A DNA stretch of 64,000 bases, from the NCBI GenBank assembly GCA_018266755.1, contig JAFDZW010000005.1, positions 647,233 through 711,232 of the forward strand, in the 5' to 3' direction. Source of the stretch: Bacteroidota bacterium. GTDB taxonomy: Bacteria; Bacteroidota; Ignavibacteria; Palsa-1295. A program made the position numbers and the translations under genes. The notes below the pieces were generated by a model. That model saw only the letters and a program-made list of their open reading frames with translations, made no database searches and was not told the DNA's origin. Below are positions 32,401 through 41,496 of this stretch, piece after piece (within the stretch, counting starts at the first letter, position 1; each line of letters opens with the position of its first letter).

Positions 32401-32565
32401 AAACCCGATGGCGGCTTCACGACACAGGATCTGCTTGCGTCGAGTGGTATCGGCTTCCGCACGTATCTACTCGGCTTCTACCTCCGCATGGATATCGCTT
32501 GGACCACCACGTTCGACACCTGGGGCAAGCCGCAGTATATCTTCTCGATTGGTGAGGACTACTAA
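29431..32565 (+). CDS. Peptidase MA-like / TolB propeller / outer-membrane barrel fusion protein
   Basis: 1044 residues with a signal peptide (MIRYCTAVLLVLLGASSLSYAQ). The N-terminal domain carries a gluzincin site, HELVH at 137-141, with the third ligand in WMNEGLAEYE (E170). A TolB/PD40-type beta-propeller follows (about 290-600), with repeats such as EISPDGHWLAFISDRAE, AWSPDGKTLAFMAY and AWGPDSKTIYFTSDRAD. The last about 400 residues look like a BamA/surface-antigen-type outer-membrane barrel (RFLYTDPDPGYSQYSWF, GISYIHDDVTWSYFYPKAGTRY, GGVEGWLYGLYSGQTYP, LPMRGYP-like MPLRGYPIA). Probably an outer-membrane protein with a periplasmic or surface peptidase domain. The substrate is unknown. Confidence 0.85.
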   Translation: MIRYCTAVLLVLLGASSLSYAQSTTFGKNKVQYERFKWKYIQSPHFDVYYYDGGEQLAAFVAESAEQALPSIEHTLRYDIASRVSILVYNSHNDFQQTNAVGEYLPEGVGGVTELYKNRVILPFEGNFELFRHVIHHELVHAVVNDMFVGGNAQSLLMGTGIMIPSWMNEGLAEYESLHGLDLETDMFMRDATLGESVPSLARLGGYVQYRVGQTMYWYIADTYGPEKVGELLNRIKTTRSAEFAFRSTFGMGVSDFSDKFIEALKKRYFPDIARFDNPSSFAEALADHKKLGNFFNAAPEISPDGHWLAFISDRAESYDVYIQDLSKLSDIRKVLGGGGSTGNYEELHLLTPGLAWSPDAHKLALASKASNHDRISIIDVASEEADLLPDFEVDAIGQIAWSPDGKTLAFMAYKNGQSDLYTYDLESKRLLNLTNDVYSEQDPAWGPDSKTIYFTSDRADKTTPASAPLNGITESAVKHRQKDIYRFNLDTRTITRITNTEDQDEQKPTYAQGAKKLFYISNKNGINNVFACGPDGSNPKPVTNSLSKIEQVSISSDASKLAFCANREGGYNLYLMRNPLDHTLDSLPTTTLRRQMLADRDQKDSAAARIAEIIKQPPTSAADSAKGYGDVSVDLNNYVFTNNPDLYRQPVTRHTPIETITDYKDSSGNYLSHDYKITFSPDIILGSAGYTGFYGLQGSMQMLYSDELGNHQIYVATNLLIDLKNSDYVLAYFDLENRTNFGLQGFHSARFLYTDPDPGYSQYSWFLARFTNYGLSGLASYPLDKFNRVDFNLSTQVFERDVIDNSAGDALNLATKRKFAIVPGISYIHDDVTWSYFYPKAGTRYNAGIVGAPSFSSSMLGFVTPQIDFRHYFKIAGDLSLATRVAGAASFGPTPQKFLLGGVEGWLYGLYSGQTYPLNDPQDFALFSTGMPLRGYPIAAKIGTKYAITNVALRFPFPIYVSGAPLALLSEAFFDAGTSWNDRVYLFRKKPDGGFTTQDLLASSGIGFRTYLLGFYLRMDIAWTTTFDTWGKPQYIFSIGEDY

Positions 32566-32815
32566 TCCACCCTACTTTTCATGAACTCGGTTCGTTTGCC
32601 ATTCTGAGCAAGAAAGAAGTAGGAGACTACCGCCCCTGCATTCTTCTTGAACGTCATGTTGATGCCGGCCTGATCGAACTGGAAATCCATATTTCCTGTC
32701 TGGCGTCGCTGATGTTTGTGAATTCGCCGATGAACGCAGCGCCCACACCACGCGCATACTATATCTTCCCATTCTTCGCGATGGCGACGAAGCGGTGACG
32801 GATGCTGTTTGAAAT
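32562..32815 (-). pseudogene. Decayed DUF3471-like C-terminal fragment
   Basis: On the minus strand, 32690-32562 reads MDFQFDQAGINMTFKKNAGAVV then SYFFLAQNGKRTEFMKSRVD with a proper stop. This resembles the last strands of the DUF3471 domain found at the end of serine beta-lactamase-related hydrolases. Just upstream, in another frame, the sequence continues the theme (FVAIAKNGKI, stop, YARGVG, then GEFTNISDARQE), so the preceding part has an in-frame stop and a frameshift. I read it as the tail of a lost serine hydrolase gene. The gap 32566-32817 holds nothing else. Confidence 0.45.
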
Positions 32816-32817
32816 CA

Positions 32818-33444
32818 CTATGCGACCATCGCACGCGCAGTGGCTGCCCGCTTACCCACTGCGTCGCTATCTGATGCCGCTATATCGGCATCGCTGATAA
32901 GCGAGGAGCCAAGACCGGCAGCCGTGCAGCCGACCGCAATATACTCTCCCACATTCTGCGGACTAACACCATTCGTCGCGACATAACGGATCTGCGGCAG
33001 CGGTCCTCGCAACGCCTTCACGTACGCCGGGCCGAGTCCGACCAGCGGAAACAACTTGACAAAATCTGCGCCGCTCGTGTGTGCATGAAAGACTTCGGTC
33101 GGAGTCAGTGCCCCGGCCATCGACGGGACCCCATTGTCGCGGGCAACGGTGATCATTTTGGTGTCTACAATTGGGCTGACCAGAAACTTGGCACCTGCGG
33201 CGATGGCGGCTTCGGAATCCTTTTTGCCGATCACCGTGCCTGCGCCGATGAGACACTTCGGAAAACGGTGTACCAACTCCTCGATACACTCGATCGCTCC
33301 TCCGGAGTTCAGGGTTACTTCAATGATGGAAATACCAGCCTCCGTGATCTTCTGCACGAAGGACGGGATCGTGGAGGTATCGCGTACACGAATGACGGCG
33401 AAGAGCTTCTCGTCGGCGATGCGTTGGATGGTTTCGTGAGCCAT
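32818..33444 (-). CDS. eda: KDPG/KHG aldolase
   Basis: 208 residues from ATG 33444. Class I aldolase cleaving 2-keto-3-deoxy-6-phosphogluconate to pyruvate and glyceraldehyde-3-phosphate (Entner-Doudoroff), and/or 4-hydroxy-2-oxoglutarate. The catalytic Glu lies in ISIIEVTLNS (E42). The Schiff-base Lys is in SGADFVKLFPLVGLG (K130). The phosphate loop GAGTVIGKKDSEAAIAAGAKFLVSP in part is intact. Length is normal. It starts 36 bp after the stop of the shortened clpB, on the same strand. Confidence 0.93.
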   Translation of the reverse strand: MAHETIQRIADEKLFAVIRVRDTSTIPSFVQKITEAGISIIEVTLNSGGAIECIEELVHRFPKCLIGAGTVIGKKDSEAAIAAGAKFLVSPIVDTKMITVARDNGVPSMAGALTPTEVFHAHTSGADFVKLFPLVGLGPAYVKALRGPLPQIRYVATNGVSPQNVGEYIAVGCTAAGLGSSLISDADIAASDSDAVGKRAATARAMVA

Positions 33445-33480
33445 ACACAAAGATACGAACCAAGCAGCTGTACGCGGGCT

Positions 33481-34797
33481 TTAGCTTGCTGCGAGTTCGC
33501 GCTTGAGTGCTTCGCGTTCGATCTCGAGCTGTCGGATCTTTCGCTCAAGTTGGTCGAGCTCGGCGGGCATAGAATCGATTTCGATGCGGAGTTTGCTGGC
33601 AGCTTCATCCATCAGGTCGATCGCCTTGTCGGGGAGAAAACGGTCGGCGATGTAACGAGACGAAAGCTGCGCTGCTGCGACAAGCGCAGCGTCTTTGATT
33701 CGGACGCCATGATGCACCTCATACTTCTCTTTGAGTCCGCGCAGGATCGAGATGGTATCCTCAACCGACGGCTCGCCGACAAATACGGGTTGAAAGCGTC
33801 GTTCGAGCGCAGCGTCCTTCTCGATGTGCTGACGGTATTCGTCGAGTGTGGTTGCTCCAATACATCGGAGTTCGCCGCGTGCAAGCGCGGGTTTGAGAAT
33901 ATTGGCTGCATCCATCGCACCCTGGGTCGCTCCGGCGCCGATGAGGGTGTGAAGTTCGTCGATAAAGAGGATAATCTCGCCTTCCGAATCCGCGACTTCT
34001 TTAACGATCGCTTTCAAGCGTTCTTCGAACTGACCACGGAAGCTCGTTCCGGCAACAAGCGAACCCATATCGAGCGTAATAATCCGCTTGCTCTTAAGAT
34101 TCTCCGGCACGTCACCGGCGACAATGCGTCCGGCGATCCCTTCGACGATCGCCGTCTTGCCCACACCCGGCTCGCCGATCAGAACAGGATTGTTCTTCGT
34201 GCGACGCTCGAGAACCTGCATCACGCGTCGTACCTCTTCATCACGACCGATGACAGGATCAAGCTTTCCTTTTGCAGCAAGCTCGGTCAGGTCACGGCCG
34301 TATTTCTCGAGCGATTGGTAACGGTCTTCCGCGTTCGGATCGGTCACACGTTGCGAGCCGCGAACATCCTTCAGGGCTTTGAGCACTTCGGCTTTACGCA
34401 CCCCCTGATCTTTCAGCAGCCGAGATGCCTCCCCCTTCTCTTCAAGAAAGGCAAGGAGGAGATGCTCTGTAGAAAGGTACTCATCCTTCAATGACTCCGC
34501 TTCTTTCCGGGCGGTGTCGAAGAGTCGGTTCAGGCTCTGAGAAACGTAGGTTCCGCCGCTAACTCCGCTTACTTTCGGCAGCTTCTCAAGCACAGCGTTT
34601 GCCTGGATGCGCAGGCCGTCCACATTCGCGCCCACTTTGCGCAGGATGGCGACAAAGACTCCTTCCGGATCCTGAATCAGCGCAGCGAGCAGGTGTTCGG
34701 GTTCGATCTGGGAGTTGCCGTAATTGCCGGCGATCTCCGAGGCCGACTGCAAGGCCTCCTGGGTCTTGACGGTTAACTTGTTCGGATTGATTGCCAT
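33481..34797 (-). CDS. clpB: Half-length ClpB-like AAA+ protein (N domain and first ATPase only)
   Basis: 438 residues, about half of a normal ClpB (about 860). The N domain (Clp_N repeats, [41 protein letters not shown]) and NBD1 are intact. NBD1 shows Walker A GEPGVGKT (208-215), Walker [16 protein letters not shown], sensor and arginine-finger segment [12 protein letters not shown], and [22 protein letters not shown]. The protein ends within the first helix of the middle domain ([19 protein letters not shown]). The rest of the M domain and all of NBD2 are absent, and no remnant is visible in the 36 bp before eda. A disaggregase needs both rings, so it cannot act as ordinary ClpB. It may be a regulatory or degraded copy. 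Confidence 0.85.
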   Translation of the reverse strand: MAINPNKLTVKTQEALQSASEIAGNYGNSQIEPEHLLAALIQDPEGVFVAILRKVGANVDGLRIQANAVLEKLPKVSGVSGGTYVSQSLNRLFDTARKEAESLKDEYLSTEHLLLAFLEEKGEASRLLKDQGVRKAEVLKALKDVRGSQRVTDPNAEDRYQSLEKYGRDLTELAAKGKLDPVIGRDEEVRRVMQVLERRTKNNPVLIGEPGVGKTAIVEGIAGRIVAGDVPENLKSKRIITLDMGSLVAGTSFRGQFEERLKAIVKEVADSEGEIILFIDELHTLIGAGATQGAMDAANILKPALARGELRCIGATTLDEYRQHIEKDAALERRFQPVFVGEPSVEDTISILRGLKEKYEVHHGVRIKDAALVAAAQLSSRYIADRFLPDKAIDLMDEAASKLRIEIDSMPAELDQLERKIRQLEIEREALKRELAAS

Positions 34798-34863
34798 AAT
34801 AAACTCGTTTCGTTACAATTACCGGCGGATTGCGTACCGCTTCATGATTACTATTTCACAGCA

Positions 34864-36450
34864 TTGATAACAACGCACATCCACAATTTGCTCACCTTCT
34901 TGCGACGGCGAACAACCATTTCGTGCGTTTACGTTACATTTTACGCCCTCACATTCTCTTTGTTACTACCTCAAAGCGGCACAGCACAGCAGGACGAATC
35001 GAAGAAAATCCATATCACTGCCGACAGTCTGATCAATGCGAACAAAGGAGGCGAAGCGATCACCAAACTCGTCGGTAATTTCAGTTTCTATCAGGGTTCG
35101 CTGACTGGTACGGCAAAACGTGCAGAACAGCACCCGAACAAGAACTATGTCGATCTGTTCGACGATGTCGTCATCCGGCAGGACACGCTTGCTCTGTATG
35201 CTCCACATGTCAAATACGAGGGTAATACCCGCACGGCGACAGCCGACGGGTATATTCAATTCTCGGATCGCGACGATCACATTACTTCCGTTTGGGGGGC
35301 ATACGATCTGGATCAGGGCATCGCTCAATTCCACGATGGTGTTCGCGCCGTTCAGGGCAACTCAACGCTCTCGTGCGATCATCTAACGTACATACGATCG
35401 ACACAAACGATGATCGCGCACGGCAATGTCGTCGTCTACAGCGACTCCGGCATGCTTCATTGCGACTCGCTCATCGATGCCCGTTCGATCGGCGAACGTA
35501 CGGCATTCGGCGACGTCCAGATCAAGAACGATTCGCTCATCGTCTTTTGTCAGTATCTCTACGATTCAAAACCCCAGAATACACTTCTTACTTCAGGTGA
35601 GGTTCAGGCGTATTCGATCGCGAACCGCACGATGCAATTCGGCGACACGATCATCCGCGATACAAAAACAGGTCGCTCGTTCGTGCCATCGAGGCCATTG
35701 CTCGAGATTATCGACACCTCGCAGCGATTCGATTCCGTGTCGGCTTCGATGACGACGGTGTTCGATACACTCTTTGTGCGCTCAAAAACAATGGAAGCCG
35801 TCAGCGGCGATAGTGGCCGCTTCGTTGCGACCGATTCCGTGCTATTGATGCGCAACAACTTTAGCGGAAAATGCGGGAAGATGGTCTACTATCGCGAGCA
35901 AGGAATCCTAACACTCTTTGGGAACAAGCGACAATACGTCTGGTACGACAGTACCGAGATCAACGGCGACAGTATCGTGATGTACGAACACAATAACAAG
36001 CCGGAACGTATCGTTGCCTACGGTCATGCGTTCGCAACAACCCCGTACTCCGATTCCGTCGGCACGAAGGATCGGACAAGCCAGCTCTCGGCGCAGTCGA
36101 TGGTACTGACGATCGTTCGCGATACGGTTCGTTCGCTGCTTGCGGTTGATAATGCACTCTCCATCTATTTTATGAGCTCCGAGGGCAAACCGAACGGGCT
36201 CAACCGTGCAAGCGGCGATTCGATCCGCATCGACTTCGAGCACAATAGTCCGGAGCGCATCGTTGTGCTTTCACACACCGAACAGGAGTTCTGGCCGGAG
36301 CGGTACGTCGGATATCGAGGTGCGGCATTCCGGCTTGGCAATTTCGAACGGCAGTACGACCTGCTGCACCCGCGACGGGCGATCTTCGCGCCGGACTGGG
36401 AACCGCATCTCGTCGAGCTTTCCGAGCACATGCAACAAACCGAACACTAA
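34864..36450 (+). CDS. OstA/LptA-like LPS transport periplasmic protein
   Basis: 528 residues from TTG 34864; the start is uncertain and TTG 34888 is also in frame. One N-terminal membrane or signal segment is present ([23 protein letters not shown]). The mature protein is a long beta-jellyroll of OstA-type repeats: [23 protein letters not shown] in part, [45 protein letters not shown] and [14 protein letters not shown]. These resemble LptA/LptD N-domains that form the periplasmic LPS bridge; the length is that of Bacteroidota OstA-like proteins. It is directly followed by lptB (7-bp gap), so the pair probably serves LPS export. Confidence 0.82.
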   Translation: MITTHIHNLLTFLRRRTTISCVYVTFYALTFSLLLPQSGTAQQDESKKIHITADSLINANKGGEAITKLVGNFSFYQGSLTGTAKRAEQHPNKNYVDLFDDVVIRQDTLALYAPHVKYEGNTRTATADGYIQFSDRDDHITSVWGAYDLDQGIAQFHDGVRAVQGNSTLSCDHLTYIRSTQTMIAHGNVVVYSDSGMLHCDSLIDARSIGERTAFGDVQIKNDSLIVFCQYLYDSKPQNTLLTSGEVQAYSIANRTMQFGDTIIRDTKTGRSFVPSRPLLEIIDTSQRFDSVSASMTTVFDTLFVRSKTMEAVSGDSGRFVATDSVLLMRNNFSGKCGKMVYYREQGILTLFGNKRQYVWYDSTEINGDSIVMYEHNNKPERIVAYGHAFATTPYSDSVGTKDRTSQLSAQSMVLTIVRDTVRSLLAVDNALSIYFMSSEGKPNGLNRASGDSIRIDFEHNSPERIVVLSHTEQEFWPERYVGYRGAAFRLGNFERQYDLLHPRRAIFAPDWEPHLVELSEHMQQTEH

Positions 36451-36457
36451 GACATCT

Positions 36458-37201
36458 ATGAGCGAACGCTTATGGTGTGAACACCTGCAAAAGATCTACG
36501 GGAAACGGGCAGTCGTGAAGGACTCGAGCGTTTCGGTCGCCCCCGGCGAGATTGTCGGGCTACTCGGCCCCAACGGCGCCGGAAAGACGACGACGTTCTA
36601 TATGATCGTCGGCTTGATCAAACCGAACAAGGGCCGTGTCTTCCTCAATGACGAAGACATTACACCGCTGCCGATGTATGCTCGTGCGCGCAAAGGGATC
36701 GGTTATCTTTCGCAGGAAGCCTCCATTTTCCGAAAGATGAGTGTCGAGCAGAACCTACTCGCGGTGCTCGAAATGATGCCGATGACCAAGCAGGAACGCA
36801 AGGAACGCGCAGAGGTCTTGCTCGAAGAGCTCAATATTACTCATATCCGCAAGTCCAAAGGGTATATGCTCTCGGGTGGCGAACGTCGCCGCTGTGAGAT
36901 TGCGAGGGCACTGGCGTCGAACCCGAAGTATATTTTGCTCGACGAACCCTTCGCCGGTATCGATCCGATCACAGTCGAGGAGATCATGCACATCGTGATT
37001 AAACTCAAGCAGCGAGGTATCGGTATTCTTATCACCGATCACAACGTCCACGAAACGCTCTCGATCACCGAACGGGCGTATATCCTCATCGACGGAGAAA
37101 TTTTTCGCTCCGGCACAGCAGAAGAGTTAGCGAACGACGAACAGATCCGGAAACAATATCTCGGAGAGACGTTCAAACTGGAGCGGTACCAACCAGTATA
37201 G
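36458..37201 (+). CDS. lptB: LPS export ABC transporter ATP-binding protein
   Basis: 247 residues from ATG 36458; longer in-frame reading into the preceding gene is not plausible. Walker A GPNGAGKT (37-44), Q-loop [23 protein letters not shown] in part, signature [17 protein letters not shown], Walker [19 protein letters not shown] and H-switch [11 protein letters not shown] are all characteristic of LptB. The protein powers extraction of LPS from the inner membrane with LptFG. Downstream of the OstA-like gene and tail-to-tail with zapA (2 bp apart). Confidence 0.95.
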   Translation: MSERLWCEHLQKIYGKRAVVKDSSVSVAPGEIVGLLGPNGAGKTTTFYMIVGLIKPNKGRVFLNDEDITPLPMYARARKGIGYLSQEASIFRKMSVEQNLLAVLEMMPMTKQERKERAEVLLEELNITHIRKSKGYMLSGGERRRCEIARALASNPKYILLDEPFAGIDPITVEEIMHIVIKLKQRGIGILITDHNVHETLSITERAYILIDGEIFRSGTAEELANDEQIRKQYLGETFKLERYQPV

Positions 37202-37203
37202 CC

Positions 37204-37488
37204 TTAGCGTTTCCCGACGACCTTCTCCAACTCGTCGCACAGCGCATCAAGTTCGTCAGCCATTCGCTCGATTTCGCGTAATTCGGCATTCTGATTATGA
37301 ACCAACTGTTCGGCCGAGTTCAGCGCCGAAAGCACGGCTAATGTTGTCGGCGGTTTTCCAGGAAGTTTCTGCTGGAGGTCTTTGAGTTCGCTGTCGAGAT
37401 CGGCGGCAATACCGCGCAATAATGCTTCGTCATTCGTACGAAGCGTGTAATCCGAACCGAGAATAGTAACTTTGATCGACTCGGCCAT
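37204..37488 (-). CDS. zapA: Cell division protein ZapA
   Basis: 94 residues. The N-terminal beta-strand part KVTILGSDYTLRTNDEALLRGIAADLDSEL in part, followed by a coiled-coil helix (NAEQLVHNQNAELREIERMADEL type), matches ZapA, which crosslinks FtsZ filaments at the division ring. Last gene of a pheT - coiled-coil - zapA operon; its start is 2 bp after the stop of the coiled-coil gene. Confidence 0.85.
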   Translation of the reverse strand: MAESIKVTILGSDYTLRTNDEALLRGIAADLDSELKDLQQKLPGKPPTTLAVLSALNSAEQLVHNQNAELREIERMADELDALCDELEKVVGKR

Positions 37489-37490
37489 CG

Positions 37491-38108
37491 TTATTTCCTC
37501 CCCAACGGTTGCGTGAGTTCATCGACCCGATCGATGAGCGCATCGACGGTCTTCAAGAGTTGCAGCCGCTCGTCACGGGTGAACTTGAGTGCATACACAT
37601 CCTCTTCCGCTCGGGCGTCGCGAAGCTCTTTCGATGCCTTGTCGCGTTCTTCGCGCAAGAGCTCGAGCTGACGAACGATGTGCGCGTTTTCGTCGCGCAG
37701 TTCGACAAGCGCCTGTTCGAGTTCGCCGATACGATGCGCAGCTTCTGTAATCTTCGATACCCGCACGGTGAGCTCTCCCTCCAACGATCCGATGGAGCGC
37801 TCGAGTTGTGCGATCGTGGCATCGCGTTCTGCGATCGTCATGTTCGCATGGTGCAGCGCATCGTTCGCTTGCTCGATCTCTGCTTTTGCACTTTCCCCGA
37901 GCGCGTCGCGCTGTGAGGTGATCGCGCGTTCGCGTTCGAGCAGCGCTTCGTTCTCGCGAAGGCGAAGCATTGCATCTTCGCGGGTTCGCACGAGCATCTC
38001 GACCTGGTCCTCGACGCCGTGGACGAGCGATGCCAGGCGCGACATCGCGCGTGCAAGTCGCTCTCGCGTTTGCAGGATCTCGGCCTCGTGCTGTGTTGCC
38101 TCGCTCAT
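37491..38108 (-). CDS. Coiled-coil protein between pheT and zapA
   Basis: 205 residues from ATG 38108 (MSEATQHEAEILQ); the start lies 4 bp after the pheT stop. Almost the whole protein is heptad-rich, charged coiled coil (RLRENEALLERERAITSQRDAL, ERDATIAQLERSIGSLEGELTVRV in part). The end is KTVDALIDRVDELTQPLGRK. No enzymatic motif. Such proteins next to zapA are common in this phylum and may be ZapB-like division-ring partners; this is inference from position. Confidence 0.7.
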   Translation of the reverse strand: MSEATQHEAEILQTRERLARAMSRLASLVHGVEDQVEMLVRTREDAMLRLRENEALLERERAITSQRDALGESAKAEIEQANDALHHANMTIAERDATIAQLERSIGSLEGELTVRVSKITEAAHRIGELEQALVELRDENAHIVRQLELLREERDKASKELRDARAEEDVYALKFTRDERLQLLKTVDALIDRVDELTQPLGRK

Positions 38109-38112
38109 GGGG

Positions 38113-40581
38113 TTACGATCTGAGTGTAGCGCCAATGCGCTCGTGCAGATGACGGGTGACGGAAGCCATAATCGAATCGACCTCCGCATCTTCCAACGTT
38201 CGCTCGCTCGAACGAAGCGAAAGCCTCACGCCAAGACTTTTACGCGCCTCGGCCTTCATTTCCTTCGACTCGAACGCATCAAAAATACGCATATCTTCGA
38301 GCAATTCCGCCGGAATATTCGAACGAACTTCATCCATCAGCGCCCGGGCCGTCACTTCCCGACCGACCACAACGGCAATATCGCGTTCCACCGCTGGATA
38401 TTTCGGCAGCGCGGTAACCGTGCGTTCTTTTGTGCGAGCCTCACCCGCAATCGAGAGGAGGGCGTCGTATGAGAGCGTCGCGGCAAACGGCGCTGAGCGC
38501 AGATCGAACTCCTTGACAAGTCCTGCCCCAACCTTCCCAGCCACACCGACAATGTCTCGACCGATAAGTACACCAACGGCCTGAGCCGGATCGAAATATG
38601 ATACTGCCGACGACCAATCGCCAAGCTTCTTGACTTCCGAAAGTGGTATCGTCGATATTTTTGAGATCCCCAACCGTCGCACGAATTGTTCGACGGCTCC
38701 GCGAAGCGAGAAAATATCCGCGACGGGCTCCTTCGTATTGTATGGCGACTTCTGCTCCAGTCGATCCTTCAGCACAATTGAGATCTCCCACGACTCGTGG
38801 ATACGAGCCACTTTCTGGGGTGTATCTGTATAATGGAACACCGCTCCGATCTCGAAGAGGCGCTGCCCTTCCGCGCCAAAACGCTCGTTGCGGCGGCAGA
38901 CATCGAGCAGATTGCCGATAATGCTGGTGCGCATACGTTCGAGCTCTACCGTAAGCGGGTTCATCAGTTCGACCGGACGAGGGTGGAATTGCTCTGCCAC
39001 GCGAGCGCCGTACATCGGGGTCGAGATACACTCGAAAAAACCAAGCGCAACGAGTTCGTTGCGCACTATCGTGTTGAACTCTCGTTTCGGCAAGATGACC
39101 CGTTCTCGCTGCATCGGAATGCGGCCTTCACGGCTTGTCGGCAAATTATCGTACCCGACAATACGCGCGATCTCTTCGATCGCATCGACTTCCTGTTCCA
39201 GATCGACGCGCCATGTCGGTGCCGTCAGCATCCAGGTGGTCGACGATTCCTGGTCGATCGTGAAACCCACTGCGCGCAGATGCGAAGCGATCGTTCGGTC
39301 GTCAAGTGATGTCGCTAAGAGCATGTTCGCTCTGGCCGGACGAAACGCAAAACGTTTCGACACGATCTGCATCGGATACTCGTCGATCACGCCGTCGAGT
39401 ACTTCTCCGTCGCCGAGTTCTGCCATAAGAGCTGCGGCACGATCGACTGCATAGCGGAGATTCTCCATATCGACACCGCGTTCGAAACGGTAGGACGCAT
39501 CGGTCGATAGTCCGAGCAGTTTTGCCGAGCGGCGAATCGAGCTGGGTGCAAAGTACGCCGACTCGATCAATACTTCTGTCGTCGCATCGGTGATCTCCGA
39601 GCTTTCTCCACCCATGATACCGGCGATCGCCAGCGGTTTCTCGGCATCGGCAATCAGGAGCGTATCCGGATCGAGAGCCCGTTCTTTCGAATCGAGTGTA
39701 GTGCACGTCTTTGCAAAGCCACCTGCTTTGCGGACGATCACGTGTCGGTCTTTCACCGTTGAAAGATCGAATGCGTGCAACGGATGACCGCACTCCATCA
39801 ACACGAAATTGGTAATATCAACGATGTTGTTGCGAGGGCGCAAACCGACAGCTTCGAGCTTACGTCGCAACCATTCCGGCGATTCTTTTACCGAAACATT
39901 GCGAACAATGCGTGCAATGTATCTCGGGCACAATTCCGGCGACTCGATACTCACTCGTACTGCACTTGTGACTGCCGTATCGCTTCCGTGCAGAAGCGCT
40001 GCATCGATTTGCGGACGAGTCACAGCCGAACCCGTCGCGATTGCCACTTCGCGAGCGATACCGATGTGACTCAGACAATCTGCGCGGTTGGGGGTAATAC
40101 CGATCTCGAGGATCGTATCCGTCTTGCCAAGCACGGTTGCGAACGGCAGGCCGATCGTTGTATTCGCCGGCAGATCCAGCAACCCGCTGTGATCATCGGA
40201 GAGTCCGAGTTCGCGGGCTGAGCAGAGCATTCCTTCGCTTGCTTCGCCGCGGATCTTACTTTTCTTAATGACGAAGCCTTCACCGAGATCGGCGCCGATG
40301 GTAGCAACAGCAACCTTCATGCCGACCCGAACATTTGGAGCACCGCAGACAATATGCAATGGCTCACCGGATCCGATCGTAACCGTCGTCAGGTGGAGTT
40401 TGTCGGCATTCGGATGATCGGCAACCGTCAGGACCTCGCCGGTGACGATCTTCTCGAATCGTTTTCCCTGCTCGTCGATCGCCTCGACTTCGATGCCGAG
40501 CGACGTCAACGACACGGCAAGCTGCTGCGGTGAATATGAATGCCGAATGTATTCCGAAAGCCAGTTATACGATATATTCAT
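38113..40581 (-). CDS. pheT: Phenylalanyl-tRNA synthetase beta chain
   Basis: 822 residues. Starts MNISYNWLSEYI. The EMAP/tRNA-binding domain (VTGEVLTVADHPNADKLHLTTV in part; about 45-150) comes first. Then B3/B4 core (HPLHAFDLSTVKDRHVIVRKA in part), the B5 domain (about 400-480), the catalytic-like core, and the C-terminal ferredoxin-fold anticodon-binding domain (LPKYPAVERDIAVVVGREV in part, ending LHERIGATLRS). It pairs with PheS to charge tRNA-Phe. Unusually, pheS is not adjacent: it is at 47895 on the other strand. A terminator-like hairpin precedes it at 40598-40651. Confidence 0.96.
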   Translation of the reverse strand: MNISYNWLSEYIRHSYSPQQLAVSLTSLGIEVEAIDEQGKRFEKIVTGEVLTVADHPNADKLHLTTVTIGSGEPLHIVCGAPNVRVGMKVAVATIGADLGEGFVIKKSKIRGEASEGMLCSARELGLSDDHSGLLDLPANTTIGLPFATVLGKTDTILEIGITPNRADCLSHIGIAREVAIATGSAVTRPQIDAALLHGSDTAVTSAVRVSIESPELCPRYIARIVRNVSVKESPEWLRRKLEAVGLRPRNNIVDITNFVLMECGHPLHAFDLSTVKDRHVIVRKAGGFAKTCTTLDSKERALDPDTLLIADAEKPLAIAGIMGGESSEITDATTEVLIESAYFAPSSIRRSAKLLGLSTDASYRFERGVDMENLRYAVDRAAALMAELGDGEVLDGVIDEYPMQIVSKRFAFRPARANMLLATSLDDRTIASHLRAVGFTIDQESSTTWMLTAPTWRVDLEQEVDAIEEIARIVGYDNLPTSREGRIPMQRERVILPKREFNTIVRNELVALGFFECISTPMYGARVAEQFHPRPVELMNPLTVELERMRTSIIGNLLDVCRRNERFGAEGQRLFEIGAVFHYTDTPQKVARIHESWEISIVLKDRLEQKSPYNTKEPVADIFSLRGAVEQFVRRLGISKISTIPLSEVKKLGDWSSAVSYFDPAQAVGVLIGRDIVGVAGKVGAGLVKEFDLRSAPFAATLSYDALLSIAGEARTKERTVTALPKYPAVERDIAVVVGREVTARALMDEVRSNIPAELLEDMRIFDAFESKEMKAEARKSLGVRLSLRSSERTLEDAEVDSIMASVTRHLHERIGATLRS

Positions 40582-40597
40582 GTGTTCATTCTCAGCC

Positions 40598-40651
40598 TAA
40601 AACGAACGAGACCCCGCAACTCACACCGGAGGCGGGGTCAGGTGTTCGTTC
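40598..40651 (-). terminator. Rho-independent terminator after the lipoprotein gene
   Basis: GACCCCGC/GCGGGGTC form the inner stem and AACGAAC/GTTCGTT the outer stem of a long hairpin. On the minus strand it ends in TTTT. It closes the transcript of the 41416-40664 gene before pheT. Confidence 0.75.
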
Positions 40652-40663
40652 AAAAGTCCTGCA

Positions 40664-41416
40664 CTATTTGATCACGGTATATGCGACGAGCCAGCGTTCG
40701 ACCACTTTGTTCGTCGCAGAGATTGTCATGATTGCCGGAGTAGAGAACTCCGTTCTCTGATGGAAATACATACCGATATTCGGATCAACCGCAAATATCC
40801 GTTGACCCGTCGCAGTAGCCTGAACGACTAATACACTCCCATCGAGACGAACATCTAATTTGGCCTTACCACCCGATATCGTCGGTGAAGCGATGAGTGA
40901 ATCGGTTTCTTCTCCGAGATAGCCGCTCGTGGCCGTTGTATAAACAGTCCCAGGATAGCCGCTAATCTGCACGTTCGATGTGTCCTTGCCCAACGCTAGA
41001 CTCGTCGCTTTCGAGAACGTGGGCACCCTAAACCAAGGGGCCGGCATTTGCAGCGTGAACAATGACGCGTCGATATATGGAATGTAGACATTCAGATCGC
41101 CATTGGCATCGAACGCATATACCTCGGTGTCACCCAGCGTTGAGATCGCCGTTACTACTCCTGTCATCCCTGCAAGCGTATCCCCGCTGCGAACGATCGT
41201 AACCGTCAAGACCGTATCAATAATCGTTGCCGGCTTTCCTGCAGTGGAGTCGCGCTCGTGCTGACGAAATTGATACGTTGAACCTACCTTGGGCGTAATC
41301 GGCTTATTGGGGGTCGCAGGCGTCGTCGTGCTGTCACTGCAACCGATGATGGCAACAGATCCCAGCACAGCAGCAATAAGTGCAACGGTGGAGAAAAACG
41401 ACTTGGTGGTCTTCAT
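40664..41416 (-). CDS. Lipoprotein, paralogue of the one at 49009
   Basis: 250 residues from ATG 41416 with a lipoprotein signal peptide ending in the lipobox SVAIIGC. The mature part starts with a Thr/Pro-rich linker (SDSTTTPATPNKPITPKVG) and then shows VGSTYQFRQHERDSTAGK..IIDTVLTVTIV. The same layout occurs in the lipoprotein at 49009-49791 (TGTTYTYDLYQTDSVGTKVVGTDTTIVA). Both keep YLGE and a following DLN/DLK element, so they belong to one small family. Unknown function, probably outer-membrane or periplasmic. Confidence 0.75.
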   Translation of the reverse strand: MKTTKSFFSTVALIAAVLGSVAIIGCSDSTTTPATPNKPITPKVGSTYQFRQHERDSTAGKPATIIDTVLTVTIVRSGDTLAGMTGVVTAISTLGDTEVYAFDANGDLNVYIPYIDASLFTLQMPAPWFRVPTFSKATSLALGKDTSNVQISGYPGTVYTTATSGYLGEETDSLIASPTISGGKAKLDVRLDGSVLVVQATATGQRIFAVDPNIGMYFHQRTEFSTPAIMTISATNKVVERWLVAYTVIK

Positions 41417-41496
41417 GCGGTGACGGAAATTGTGATTACTGGTAAACTGGCATCGTTTGCCAGAAAGTTCGTACTGGAGTCCAATTTTGGGCATCC

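Noticed and set aside
33079..34494. 471-codon open frame antisense to clpB and eda
   Set aside because: Shadow of two conserved genes; low-complexity translation.
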